Part shown: one piece after another, positions 1 through 11,636 of the stretch
Position numbering within the stretch: position 1 is the first letter of the stretch
Layout: the number at the start of each line of letters is the position of its first letter
Assembly (NCBI GenBank): GCA_003129525.1
Contig: CP029329.1
Location: 1,407,501-1,471,500, forward strand
Direction of reading: 5' to 3'
Source of the DNA: Clostridium beijerinckii
Lineage (GTDB): Bacteria; Bacillota; Clostridia; Clostridiales; Clostridiaceae
Length of the DNA stretch: 64,000 nt
Notes under the pieces: model-generated
What the model was told of the DNA's origin: nothing
The model's input: the letters and a program-made list of their open reading frames with translations, nothing else
The model's database searches: none
Translations under genes and position numbers: made by a program

Positions 1-2348
<2,348 letters not shown>

Positions 2349-2426
2349 ATATATAATCAAGTTGTAAAATATACATTAATATCTATATGCAATTTTGAAA
2401 GAATAATATTCTTTCAATGGTTACAT

Positions 2427-2501
<75 letters not shown>

Positions 2502-2600
2502 TTTACATTTTATAAAGAAATTTAATAATTAATATATAACAAATTTAATTTGAAAATTTCATATAATATAGTAACTATATTTCTAAAGATGAATATTTTT

Positions 2601-2623
2601 AGTCGAGAAATCGGCTTTTTTTT
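2601..2623 (+). terminator. Rho-independent terminator of the rRNA-tRNA unit
   Basis: Stem AGTCGA/TCGGCT (one G-U pair) with loop GAAA, followed by eight T. It is placed about 100 bases after tRNA-Asn and likely ends the rRNA operon transcript. Confidence 0.8.
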
Positions 2624-2739
2624 GTTGTAGAAAATTACTTAGAAACTTATACTATATATAGATGTGAAAAATATTCTTAATATAATTATATTTAAAAGGA
2701 AAGATAATAAAATTCATTGAAACATGAGGGGTATAAGAA

Positions 2740-3672
2740 ATGAAGCATAATTATAGAGACAATAAAAATAAAATAAAGAATATTAAAATTACTAGAACTA
2801 CGATTTTATTTATTATTATTGTTGCATTTGTAGTTGGAGGGAGTTCTCTAATGGCTGTAAAGTTATCAAAGGATAAACAAGCAGTACAAGCGCTTGAAGT
2901 TAATAAAGAAGTAAGCTCAGAGTCAAGTAGTAAAGATAATAAAAATCAATCAAATAGTGCTTTATCTTTATTAGAAAATGATCCTGCAGCTGATGATATA
3001 GCTTTTGTAGAAAAATATTTAGATCAACAAATGAAAGGACAAATGCCTGATGGAGCAGATGGTAAAAAGGTTGTTTATTTAACTTTTGATGATGGACCAT
3101 CAGAAACTGTAACTCCACTTATATTAGATATTCTTAAGGCTGAAAATGTACATGCAACTTTTTTTGTTGTTGGAAAGGCAGTGGATGAAAGTAAAATTAC
3201 TAAAGATTTAATAAAAAGAGAAGTTGAAGAAGGAAATGCTATAGGAAATCATACTTATTCACACAATTATAATTATTTATATCCAAATAAAACTGTAAAT
3301 GTGGATAACTTTATGGCTGATGTTGATAAAACTAATCAATCTTTAAAAAATGTTTTAGGTGAAGGTTTTTCAACTAGAGCTATTAGATTTCCTGGTGGAC
3401 ATATGACCTGGAGCGGAATGGACACAATGGATGCTGTTATGAAGGAACAAGATTATCACCAAGTAGATTGGAATGCGTTATCTAGAGATGCCGAAGGAGC
3501 TCCTAAGAAGGCAGAACAGCTGAAAGAGCAACTTATAAAAACTATAACTGGTAGACAAAAAGCAGTAATATTAATGCATGATACTTATGGTAAAGAAGAA
3601 ACAGCAAAATCCTTACCTGAAATAATAAAGTACTTAAAGGAACAAGGATATGAATTTAGAACTATGAAATAA
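2740..3672 (+). CDS. polysaccharide deacetylase, membrane-anchored (NodB domain)
   Basis: Predicted peptidoglycan or polysaccharide N-deacetylase of carbohydrate esterase family 4, acting outside the cell. Residues 20-40 form one N-terminal membrane segment (signal anchor), followed by a Ser/Asn/Lys-rich linker to about 105. The NodB domain then shows the classical motifs: TFDDGP (115-120, catalytic base and metal Asp), HTYSH (171-175, metal histidines), RFPGG (216-220), the W-containing VDWNALSRD region (242-250) and LMHD (278-281, catalytic His). All catalytic positions are present, so it should be active. The start follows GAGGGG at 2727. It is monocistronic, between the rRNA terminator and a long hairpin at 3747-3845. 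Substrate is inferred from the family; PgdA-type peptidoglycan deacetylase is the likeliest role. Confidence 0.9.
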   Translation: MKHNYRDNKNKIKNIKITRTTILFIIIVAFVVGGSSLMAVKLSKDKQAVQALEVNKEVSSESSSKDNKNQSNSALSLLENDPAADDIAFVEKYLDQQMKGQMPDGADGKKVVYLTFDDGPSETVTPLILDILKAENVHATFFVVGKAVDESKITKDLIKREVEEGNAIGNHTYSHNYNYLYPNKTVNVDNFMADVDKTNQSLKNVLGEGFSTRAIRFPGGHMTWSGMDTMDAVMKEQDYHQVDWNALSRDAEGAPKKAEQLKEQLIKTITGRQKAVILMHDTYGKEETAKSLPEIIKYLKEQGYEFRTMK

Positions 3673-3746
3673 ATTGTTTTTAGTCTGGGTATATGACAGA
3701 GATAAGTATAATTCATAAATTGTGTATATATAATTGAAGAAAATAA

Positions 3747-3845
3747 AAAACTATGTTAGTTTTCAGTTGAGTATTAGTATACTAGTATAACGAGATTTAT
3801 ACTATACTAGCAACTTTACTTGAAAATAGCATAGTTTATTTTTTA
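3747..3845 (+). terminator. long imperfect hairpin, probable terminator
   Basis: AAACTATGTTAGTTTTCA at the left pairs with TGAAAATAGCATAGTTT at the right. Inside is a second inverted pair (GTATACTAGTATAA against TTATACTATACTAG), and T-rich sequence follows. It could end transcription of the deacetylase gene or be a small AT-rich repeat element. Confidence 0.5.
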
Positions 3846-3855
3846 TTTAAGATTT

Positions 3856-3949
3856 ATATATGTTGCGTTAATAAATTTACAACTGAAGCTCTGTGAAGAT
3901 AATTACGTAAAAATTATCTAAATGTAGGACTTTAATTACAACATATATA
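3856..3949. repeat. 94-bp element with TATATATGTTG inverted ends
   Basis: The ends TATATATGTTG and CAACATATATA are inverted copies; between them is a smaller hairpin (AGATAATT...AATTATCT). The same end sequence bounds the repeat copies at 12392-12499 and 44223-44325, but the interior differs. No gene is visible in 3673-4156 apart from this and the preceding hairpin. Confidence 0.45.
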
Positions 3950-4156
3950 ATTAAAAAAATATTTGAACGACATTCAGATATAGTATAATTGAAATAGAAA
4001 TTATTAATGGTAAACTATTAATATATATTAGGATTATTATTATAAATAATAGAATTATAATAATATGTATATATATAGATATTTAAAGTGAAAACTAGAC
4101 GTATGTATAAAAATAAAGATATGTAAATTTTATCATTAAAAATAAGGAGGACTAAA

Positions 4157-5539
4157 ATGTTAGCAAAAAGTATTGCGTGTGAGATATTGGCAAAGTGTTT
4201 AGTAACTGGAGGAGACTTTGCTGAAATATTTGAAGAAGATTCGATAAATAACTCTATATCATTAGTAGATGGCAAGGTTGATGATGCTATAGGTGGAAGA
4301 AGCTATGGTATAGGAATTAGAATTTTTAAGGGATTAAATAGTGTATATGCATATACAAATAATAATAGTTTAGATAGTCTCTTAGATACTGCATATAGAG
4401 CAGCTTTAGCATTAGGCGATGTAAAAGAAAATAATAATTCAATTATATTAAATGAAAGGAAAATAGCTACAATACATCCAATAATTTATTATCCTAAAGA
4501 TGTAGCATATGATAAAAAAATATCTATTTTAAAGAGTGCCTATAGTGGGGCGAAGAGTTTTAGTGAGGATATTTCACAAGTCATTGCAAGCTATGCAGAC
4601 AAAGAACAAAATGTTCTAATTGCAAATACTGAAGGGTTATATATTCAAGATACAAGAATAAGAACAAGGCTGGGAGTAAGTGCAATTGCATCAAAGGGTT
4701 CGGAAAATCAAACTGGTTTTGAAGGACCAGGAAGACATATGGGAATTGAAATGTTTGATAATGTTGATCCTGCATATCATGGAAGAGAAGCAGCAAGGGT
4801 AGCACATACTATGCTTCATGCAAAGAACTGTCCAGCAGGTAATATGACTGTAGCTATAGATAATGGATTTGGGGGAGTTATATTCCATGAAGCTTGTGGT
4901 CATGCATTAGAGGCGAGTGCTGTTGCCAAAGGAAATTCAGTATTTGCAAATAAGCTTGGAGAGCAAATAGCATCAACTAAGGTTACTGCAATAGATGATG
5001 GAACAATGGCAAATGCTTGGGGATCATTAAATATAGATGATGAAGGTAATAAGACTCGAAGAAACGTATTAATTGAAAATGGTATTTTAAAAGGACATAT
5101 GATTGATAAATTAAATGGAAGACGTATGAATATGGAGGCTACTGGTAGCTCAAGAAGGCAAAGTTACAAGTTCCAACCGACTTCAAGGATGACTAATACT
5201 TATATAGCTGCTGGAGATGATAAGCCAGGTGATATTATTAAATCTATGGAAGATGGCTTATATGCTAAGAAACTAGGGGGCGGTTCTGTTAATCCTGTAA
5301 CTGGTGAATTTAATTTTTCTGTTCAAGAAGGATATTTAGTTAAAAATGGAGAAATTCAAGAGCCAGTTAGAGGGGCAAGTCTTATTGGTAAGGGCAGTGA
5401 AGTTCTAATGGATATAGATATGGTTGGAGATAATTTTGAAGTAGCCCAAGGCATGTGTGGATCATCTTCAGGAAGTATTCCAACTAACGTAGGTCAACCT
5501 ATGATTAGAGTAAAGAAAATGACAGTAGGAGGTAGATAA
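4157..5539 (+). CDS. tldD: TldD, metallopeptidase subunit of the TldD/TldE protease
   Basis: Catalytic subunit of the TldD/TldE (U62 family) zinc protease, which in other bacteria digests unfolded peptides and matures some ribosomal peptides. The zinc-binding HExxxH motif is present as HEACGH (residues 244-249), in the typical context GGVIFHEACGHALEA. The length (460 aa) is normal for the family. The start has a strong AAGGAGG seven bases upstream. The partner gene tldE begins three bases after the stop, so the two are co-translated. Function is assigned by family with high confidence; the physiological substrate cannot be told from here. Confidence 0.93.
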   Translation: MLAKSIACEILAKCLVTGGDFAEIFEEDSINNSISLVDGKVDDAIGGRSYGIGIRIFKGLNSVYAYTNNNSLDSLLDTAYRAALALGDVKENNNSIILNERKIATIHPIIYYPKDVAYDKKISILKSAYSGAKSFSEDISQVIASYADKEQNVLIANTEGLYIQDTRIRTRLGVSAIASKGSENQTGFEGPGRHMGIEMFDNVDPAYHGREAARVAHTMLHAKNCPAGNMTVAIDNGFGGVIFHEACGHALEASAVAKGNSVFANKLGEQIASTKVTAIDDGTMANAWGSLNIDDEGNKTRRNVLIENGILKGHMIDKLNGRRMNMEATGSSRRQSYKFQPTSRMTNTYIAAGDDKPGDIIKSMEDGLYAKKLGGGSVNPVTGEFNFSVQEGYLVKNGEIQEPVRGASLIGKGSEVLMDIDMVGDNFEVAQGMCGSSSGSIPTNVGQPMIRVKKMTVGGR

Positions 5540-5542
5540 GAT

Positions 5543-6886
5543 ATGGATTTCAATTTATTTAAAGAAATATTATTTAAAAACGCTAAAAATTCAGGGTTTG
5601 AAGAATTTGAAATATATTATTCTGATGCTGAAAATTTAAGTTTAAATATTTATGAAGGTGAAGTTGAGAAGTATAAATTAACTAATGCTTTTGGACTTTC
5701 ATTTAGAGGAAAGATAAATGGTAAAATGGGATATTCTTATACTGAAATATTAGATGAAGATGCAATAGATACCCTTATAAAAAACGCAAAAGGAGCAGCA
5801 CTTGCCATAGAAAATGAGGATGTGCAATTTATTTATGAAGGGGATAAAGAGTATAAGGAGCTAGATTGTTATAAAAAACAATTGGATAATGTAAAACCTG
5901 ATGAACTTATTTCCCTTGCCTTAGAAATGGAAAAAGAATGTAAGAAGCAATGTGATAAGGTTGTAAACTTTCAAGGCTGTGGGATTGGGTATGGAAAAGC
6001 TACTTATGGAATAATAAACTCAAAAGGACTTAATTTAAAGAATGAAAGAAATAGCTTAACGGCATATGTAGTGCCTATAGTAGAAGAAAATAATGAAAAA
6101 TACGATGGCATGGGATATGTTATAGCTAATAGTGTAGGAGATATTAAACCAAGTGAGTTAGCTAAGCAAGGTCTTGAAGAAGCACTTTCTAAAGTTGGGG
6201 GAAAGAGTATTCCATCAGGAACGTATAAGATAATTATAAACAATGAGGCAATGGTATCATTGCTTGGTACATTCTCAGGAATCTTTGATGCAGAGCAAGC
6301 ACAAAAGGGATTATCTTTACTTAAGGGAAAAGAAGGTGAAATCATAGCATCAGATATAATAACTTTAATTGATGATCCTCATTTAGAAGATGGACTTGGA
6401 ACAACTTCTTTTGATGATGAGGGGGTTGCAACTTATAAAAAAGAGATTATAACTAATGGAAAATTAAATACACTTTTATATAACTTAAAAACTGCGTATA
6501 AAGCTCAAGTTAAGTCTACAGGAAATGGATTTAAAGGTTCATATGCATCAACTGTAGGAGTAAGTGCAACAAACTTTTATATTAAGCCAGGAGAAAAATC
6601 TTTTGAAGAACTTTGTAATGAAGTGAAAGAAGGGGTAATAATAACAGAATTTGCCGGGCTTCATTCAGGAGCAAGTGCAATAACAGGAGATTTTTCCTTA
6701 GCAGCGAAAGGTTTTATGATTGAAAATGGAAAGAAGAGTTTTCCAGTAGAGCAAATTACGGTAGCAGGGAACTTCTTTACATTATTGAAAGATATTGAAG
6801 AAGTAGGAAGTGACTTAAAATTCCCAATGAGTAGTATAGGATGCCCATCTGTAATTGTAAAAGAACTTTCTGTAGCAGGAAAATAG
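5543..6886 (+). CDS. tldE: TldE/PmbA, non-catalytic partner of TldD
   Basis: Second subunit of the TldD/TldE protease. It shares the overall fold of TldD but lacks the HExxxH motif, as expected for TldE/PmbA. The family C-terminal region with SAITGDFSLAAKGFMIENG (about residues 378-396) is clear. The ribosome site (TAGGAGG) lies inside the end of tldD, three bases separate the genes, and a strong bidirectional terminator follows at 7008-7055. Length 447 aa is typical. Confidence 0.92.
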   Translation: MDFNLFKEILFKNAKNSGFEEFEIYYSDAENLSLNIYEGEVEKYKLTNAFGLSFRGKINGKMGYSYTEILDEDAIDTLIKNAKGAALAIENEDVQFIYEGDKEYKELDCYKKQLDNVKPDELISLALEMEKECKKQCDKVVNFQGCGIGYGKATYGIINSKGLNLKNERNSLTAYVVPIVEENNEKYDGMGYVIANSVGDIKPSELAKQGLEEALSKVGGKSIPSGTYKIIINNEAMVSLLGTFSGIFDAEQAQKGLSLLKGKEGEIIASDIITLIDDPHLEDGLGTTSFDDEGVATYKKEIITNGKLNTLLYNLKTAYKAQVKSTGNGFKGSYASTVGVSATNFYIKPGEKSFEELCNEVKEGVIITEFAGLHSGASAITGDFSLAAKGFMIENGKKSFPVEQITVAGNFFTLLKDIEEVGSDLKFPMSSIGCPSVIVKELSVAGK

Positions 6887-7007
6887 TTGAATGAATGATT
6901 AATGACTAAGAAGAAACATTTATAATTAGAGGTCTAATGTATGAAGACGTGTTTACAAAAGTTGATGAATAAATATAATTATATTACAGAACATTCTTAA
7001 TTTGTAT

Positions 7008-7055
7008 AAAAACAGGGATTCCAATTTAATTTTAAAATTGGAATCCCTGTTTTTA
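7008..7055. terminator. bidirectional terminator between tldE and the sulfatase gene
   Basis: A near-perfect 20-bp stem (AAACAGGGATTCCAATTT and its complement) with a short loop, an A-run on the left and T-run on the right. It can serve tldE on the plus strand and the convergent gene on the minus strand. Confidence 0.9.
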
Positions 7056-7193
7056 GTGTATTCATATAGACAATTTAAAGTAATATAGCCTAATTAAGAA
7101 AATTTAGCTAACAAAGAAATTTTATTTAGTAAGATAAGCAAAATTCTCAGTAACCGGAACAACATAGTACCATTTATTTCGGTGTGTTATGCC

Positions 7194-9059
7194 CTATTTA
7201 TGAGTATAATTTGCACGTATCATTTTATCTGAAATATCTAATGATTTCTTATAAACTTCTTTTTCTTTATCAGTAAGATTTTCTCCACCTTTAAGAGTTC
7301 CATTAGTTATTACAGCAAATGATTTATTTGTATTTAATAGATTTCTACCCAAAGCAGTATTTTCGTATTGCTCATTAGGAACTCCAAGTACATAAAGTAG
7401 TGTTGGCATTACATCAATTTCTCCATTATATAATTTGTCAAATGTTTTTCCTTCTTTTAAAGATGGATCATAAACTATAAATGGAACAGTAGGATTTCCA
7501 GTGTTTAAATACCAATCTTGTTTATTGGATAATTGGTTAATACTAGAATCATAATATTTATGAATTCCAGTATGATCACCCATTATAGCTATAACACTAT
7601 TTTCAAGTAATCCTTCTTTATCTAACATATCAAGAAAATATCCTATTTGTTTATCTGTATAGTGGACGCTTTCAAAATATCCTCCAAGTTTACTTTCATC
7701 TAATTCAGGATCGAGTCCAAGTTCTCTGTATTCTTGAGGAATATCAAAAGGACCATGACTGGTTAAAGTTATAGTTTCAGAATAAAATGGCTGAGCCTGT
7801 TCTTTTAACATAGGAATAACTTGTTCAAAATAACTTTTATCACTTATACCAAGTCCTATTTCTTCATCTACATTAAATGAATAGTAATCATTAAATTTAT
7901 CAAATCCAATTCCAATTAAACCATTTTTATAGTTCCAAAATGAACCTTTATCAGGATGGATTGCAATAGTACTATAACCTTGATTTTCCAAGATAGTTGG
8001 TAATGAATTGTAAGTATTATTTGGATATCTAAAGAATGTACTACCACTTCTTAATGGAAGCATAGAAGTATTGACTATTAAATCAGAATCTGAGCTTGTC
8101 CCTTCATTAACTTGCTCAAAAGTATTTGGAAAGTATAATGAAGATTGTACTAATTTATTTAAGTTGGGAGTAATTTCTTTATCATTGATTTTCTGTCCAA
8201 TAACAAAACTTTCTAGGGATTCAACTTGGATGTAAATTAGATTTTTACCTTTTGATCTAGCAAAATATTCATTGTTAGGTAAGTTTTCCCTTTTAATCTC
8301 AAATAAGTTATTGATATCAGCTTTATCCTGATCAGTTAATTTATAAGCTTTAGAATCACGGTATACTGTATAACAATCAATTATGTGATATCCAATAGGC
8401 GAAAAATATCTAGCTGTATTTGATTTGTCATAATTATCAAAAAAATAAGCATTATGAACGTCTTTATTATTAAAAACAGTTATACTGAAAGGAACATAAA
8501 TTATAAATAATATTGATAAAATGAAAGTACATAAGAAAGTCTTAATAGCACGTTTATGTTTTTTTGTATAAGATTTTCTAGTTATGTATGCATATGCAGC
8601 TAGTATTATAAAATCAAATAAAAATATAACATCTAATTTGCTAGTCATTGATAATATACTACCACTCATATTATCTAAATTAGCGGTTTGAGTTAACGCT
8701 AATACAGATGGAACCGTTAAGAATCCTCTAAAGTACCATGCATCAATTAGCATTATTAGTGTTAAAATACCATCAATTGCAAAAGTAGATATTATTCTAC
8801 CTCTACCTTTAAATAAAAGGGAAAAGCTCAAAAATATTAAAGCAAAAGCTATATAATAATTTAAGCAGGGGTTAGCAGATTTATAACCTGCAGAAAAATT
8901 AAAAACATAAGGGTTTTGACTTGTAACAAAACCTTGAAATATAATTCCCTTCAACACTATAGAAGCTAAAGGGATTAAGAAGAAAATTAATCTTATTAGT
9001 GTATCTTTTGTTAAGTTATTTTGCAAAAATTTATTAAGTTTTGAGTTAAAAGAACTCAT
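7194..9059 (-). CDS. lipoteichoic acid synthase-like membrane sulfatase
   Basis: Member of the LTA synthase (LtaS) family, which polymerises glycerol-phosphate from phosphatidylglycerol on the outer membrane face or transfers related phospho-groups. Five hydrophobic segments lie at about 20-42, 67-84, 90-110, 143-160 and 172-190. The extracellular sulfatase domain follows: metal ligand E280, catalytic threonine T321 in EGTSSDSD, TSHGPF (433-438) and MGDHTG with D495/H496. Start chosen at 9059 (MSSFNS) because GAGGTG precedes it by six bases; an upstream ATG at 9086 would include the ribosome site. Monocistronic, convergent with tldE. Whether it makes LTA itself, a primer or another phosphoglycerol decoration is not decidable here. 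Confidence 0.88.
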   Translation of the reverse strand: MSSFNSKLNKFLQNNLTKDTLIRLIFFLIPLASIVLKGIIFQGFVTSQNPYVFNFSAGYKSANPCLNYYIAFALIFLSFSLLFKGRGRIISTFAIDGILTLIMLIDAWYFRGFLTVPSVLALTQTANLDNMSGSILSMTSKLDVIFLFDFIILAAYAYITRKSYTKKHKRAIKTFLCTFILSILFIIYVPFSITVFNNKDVHNAYFFDNYDKSNTARYFSPIGYHIIDCYTVYRDSKAYKLTDQDKADINNLFEIKRENLPNNEYFARSKGKNLIYIQVESLESFVIGQKINDKEITPNLNKLVQSSLYFPNTFEQVNEGTSSDSDLIVNTSMLPLRSGSTFFRYPNNTYNSLPTILENQGYSTIAIHPDKGSFWNYKNGLIGIGFDKFNDYYSFNVDEEIGLGISDKSYFEQVIPMLKEQAQPFYSETITLTSHGPFDIPQEYRELGLDPELDESKLGGYFESVHYTDKQIGYFLDMLDKEGLLENSVIAIMGDHTGIHKYYDSSINQLSNKQDWYLNTGNPTVPFIVYDPSLKEGKTFDKLYNGEIDVMPTLLYVLGVPNEQYENTALGRNLLNTNKSFAVITNGTLKGGENLTDKEKEVYKKSLDISDKMIRANYTHK

Positions 9060-9261
9060 TGCTTCACCTCTATTCAATATAATCACTACATTATAGTATA
9101 CATAAATTTATTAATTAAACAAATAAAAATTAATTTCAATATTGGTAAAAAAATCAAGTGAAATATTTTTATATATAAAAACAATATATAATCTAACATG
9201 GTATACTATTAATACAAGAAAATTTGATATAATCAAAGTATAGTAAGTTAATAATTTATTA

Positions 9262-9384
9262 AAGCGTATTAAAAAAATAACAAGTTAGTATGTTCACCGA
9301 ATAGCTAACTATGAGGCACCTTACTTCATTATCTATGCAAAATGTACAGAGCAGTTTTGACTTGTTATTTTATTTCATATATAT
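9262..9384. repeat. dispersed inverted repeat, family R1
   Basis: The left arm GTATTAAAAAAATAACAAGT is repeated inverted at the right as ACTTGTTATTTTATTTCATA. The core of about 80 bases is not shared with other copies. It lies between two divergent genes, with no coding potential. Same ends as the copies at 12354, 12661, 18373, 21225, 40991, 42843, 47308, 48541, 52149 and 63702. Confidence 0.75.
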
Positions 9385-9409
9385 AAAACATTGAAAAGGG
9401 GTTATAAGC

Positions 9410-9982
9410 ATGAAAGAAATAGATTGTAGAGGACTCTCTTATTTAAGAAGTATAAGAGAAATAAAAAAATATTTTAATTCAATTGGTGAAGGAGAAGCAA
9501 TTATAACAGTAAATAGTGAACTTGGACGATCTAATGTTATAAGATATGTAACCCATAAAGGGTATCAAGTAGACCAAGAAGATGAAGAAAATAGGTTTAA
9601 CATAAAGGTAGAAAAAAGAGGCTGTTTAGGAGTTGAAGAAGAGGAAAATATATTTTCGGTTTTGATAACATGTGACAAAATCGGATGTGAAGATAAAGAT
9701 TTAGGAGAAATTCTAATGAGTGAATATTTTGAAGCATTAAATGAATGCGAAAGGCTTCCTAGAGAGATTTTATTCTTAAATTCAAGTGTTAAGTTATTTA
9801 AGAACGAATCTAAATCATTAGAAGATATAAGAATGTTATATAAAAAGGGTGTAATAATTTTAATAAATGACACATCTTTAGATTATTATAATTTAAAAGA
9901 AGATATTACTTTTGGAGAAATAGCTAATATGTATGATATGGTTATTGCTATGAAAAAATCCCCAAAATTAATAAAGATATAG
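9410..9982 (+). CDS. YedF-like (TusA + DsrE-type) protein lacking both cysteine sites
   Basis: Matches the sulfurtransferase-like selenium metabolism protein YedF: an N-terminal TusA-like domain (1-70) and a C-terminal DsrE/F-like domain (about 82-190, with ILFLNSSVKLF and LDYYNLKEDITFGEIANMY). In the usual family the first domain carries a DxRGLxCP motif and the second a CGTC motif. Here these read DCRGLSYL (5-12; Cys replaced by Tyr11, Pro by Leu12) and NDTS (153-156). Cys6 is one position into the motif and probably not equivalent. Length 190 aa is normal. The start follows AAGGGG. The next gene, an FAD oxidoreductase, is 48 bases downstream. The fold assignment is firm; persulfide chemistry is unlikely. 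Confidence 0.75.
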   Translation: MKEIDCRGLSYLRSIREIKKYFNSIGEGEAIITVNSELGRSNVIRYVTHKGYQVDQEDEENRFNIKVEKRGCLGVEEEENIFSVLITCDKIGCEDKDLGEILMSEYFEALNECERLPREILFLNSSVKLFKNESKSLEDIRMLYKKGVIILINDTSLDYYNLKEDITFGEIANMYDMVIAMKKSPKLIKI

Positions 9983-10030
9983 ACTTAATAAAAGATAAAT
10001 TAGGTTCGTTAATGTATGGAGGGTAGAAGA

Positions 10031-10993
10031 ATGTCAAATTATGATTTAATTATTATTGGAGCCGGAATATCTGGAATGACAGCAGCAATAGGAGCTGCCA
10101 AAGAAGGAATAAAAAAAATACTTATTATTGAAAGGGAATCTAATTTAGGCGGAATAATTAATCAATGTATTCATAACGGATTTGGAGAAAAGTTTTTAGG
10201 CGAACCTGTAACAGGGCCAGAATATATTGATTTTATAGAAAGACAATTGGATAAATCATGTATACAAATTATTCTAAATACTACTGTATTAGATATTACT
10301 AGAGAAATGGTAGTTACATATGTAAATTCTAAAGATGGTGTTAAGGATGTGACGGCTAAGGCAATTATATTTGCTATGGGTGCCAAAGAACAATATTTAG
10401 GGAATATTGTAATTCCAACAAATGAACTTACAGGAATATTTACCGTTGGAGAAGCTCATAGAATAATTAATTTAGATGGATATCTGCCAGGAAGAAAGAC
10501 TATAATTATAGCAAAAGATAAATGGGGATTTATAGTTGCTAGAAGATTAATAATAGAAGGTGGAAATGTAGAAGGTGTAGTACTCGAGAAAGCCTTTGAG
10601 GATATTACGGACACTGAAATAGATAATATTATTGATGGTTTCGATATACCTATAATTGAAAATTCTAGAGTAATGGAAATTGAAGGTGAAACCAGAATTC
10701 AAAAAGTTAAAATTATTAATATTAATAATAAAGTAATAGAAGAAAAAGAATGTGATTCTTTATTATTATCAGTTGGTTTTGTACCTGAAAATTCTATTGT
10801 TAAGAAATTAGAAATTAATATTAATAGTGAAATATTAGGTCCTGAAGTAGTAGAGTTTGAAACATCAGTAGGTGGTTTTTTTGCATGTGGAAATATTATA
10901 TACGGAGAGAAAGCGCTACATATGAAAGAAACAGATGGAATTGAATGTGGAATAAAAGCAGCTAAATACATACACCGCGAAAAAGAATGTTAA
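10031..10993 (+). CDS. NAD(P)/FAD-dependent oxidoreductase
   Basis: Two-dinucleotide-binding oxidoreductase. The N-terminal FAD motif GAGISG is at 9-14, followed by ESNLGGIINQCIHNGFG, a signature of the group that accompanies anaerobic glycerol-3-phosphate dehydrogenase and DUF1667 proteins. The C-terminal FAD motif region GGFFACGNI is near 283-291. No CxxC redox pair of thioredoxin reductase is seen. Start chosen at 10031 because the ATG at 10016 is itself part of the ribosome site ATGGAGGG. The usual glp partner genes are absent; its only neighbour is the YedF-like gene. The substrate is not predictable. Confidence 0.8.
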   Translation: MSNYDLIIIGAGISGMTAAIGAAKEGIKKILIIERESNLGGIINQCIHNGFGEKFLGEPVTGPEYIDFIERQLDKSCIQIILNTTVLDITREMVVTYVNSKDGVKDVTAKAIIFAMGAKEQYLGNIVIPTNELTGIFTVGEAHRIINLDGYLPGRKTIIIAKDKWGFIVARRLIIEGGNVEGVVLEKAFEDITDTEIDNIIDGFDIPIIENSRVMEIEGETRIQKVKIININNKVIEEKECDSLLLSVGFVPENSIVKKLEININSEILGPEVVEFETSVGGFFACGNIIYGEKALHMKETDGIECGIKAAKYIHREKEC

Positions 10994-11054
10994 GCATAAC
11001 CAAGAACTTATAATACAAATTACCAAGTAATTTAATTATTGATTGTGAATTAGA

Positions 11055-11618
11055 TTAAAAAAAGCGGAGGGCTTCTTCATACAAAAGTTCATGGCCTAAA
11101 GATGTTAAATGAATTCCATCTAAATAAATATCATTTTCATATAAGGTTAATTCATAGAAGTTAATAAATTGTATTCCATTGTTAATACATAATTTGATAA
11201 TCTCATCTTTTAATGTTACGAGTTCACTTTCGGCATAATCATATAGGTGAGAAGGTGAAAAAAGCGAATTGGCCATTTTACCAATAATTTTAGGGGGGAT
11301 ACCTATAATTATTTCTGAATTAATATTACAACTTTCTTTAATCATTAATTCTAAATTATCAATTATTGAAGATACTGATCTTCCGAGAAGAAGATCATTG
11401 GTACCACCCATTATGAAAATTTTAGATGGACGATAGATTAAAACATCATTAGAGTAGCGAAAAAGCATGGAAGTGGTAGTGTCTCCATTACATGCTTTAT
11501 TCAATGATGAAGCAGAAAAGTTTTGTGTGAGTTTATATACCCAAGAATTTTGTTTGGGTACTCCATATCCAAAAGTTAGACTGTCTCCAAAGAAAATAAT
11601 ATCAAAGTTATTATTCAT
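11055..11618 (-). CDS. SGNH/GDSL-family hydrolase
   Basis: Small esterase-type hydrolase, 187 aa. The four SGNH blocks are visible: GDSLTFG (11-17, nucleophile Ser13), a conserved Gly region, GGTND with the block III Asn, and DGIHLTSLGH near the C-terminus with the Asp and His of the triad. No signal peptide, so it is cytoplasmic. Start set at 11618, preceded by GGAGGAA; the ATG at 11633 overlaps that ribosome site. It lies 18 bases after the RusA-like gene and is probably in one transcript with it. The acyl substrate is unknown. Confidence 0.85.
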   Translation of the reverse strand: MNNNFDIIFFGDSLTFGYGVPKQNSWVYKLTQNFSASSLNKACNGDTTTSMLFRYSNDVLIYRPSKIFIMGGTNDLLLGRSVSSIIDNLELMIKESCNINSEIIIGIPPKIIGKMANSLFSPSHLYDYAESELVTLKDEIIKLCINNGIQFINFYELTLYENDIYLDGIHLTSLGHELLYEEALRFF

Positions 11619-11636
11619 AAGAAGTTCCTCCATTGC

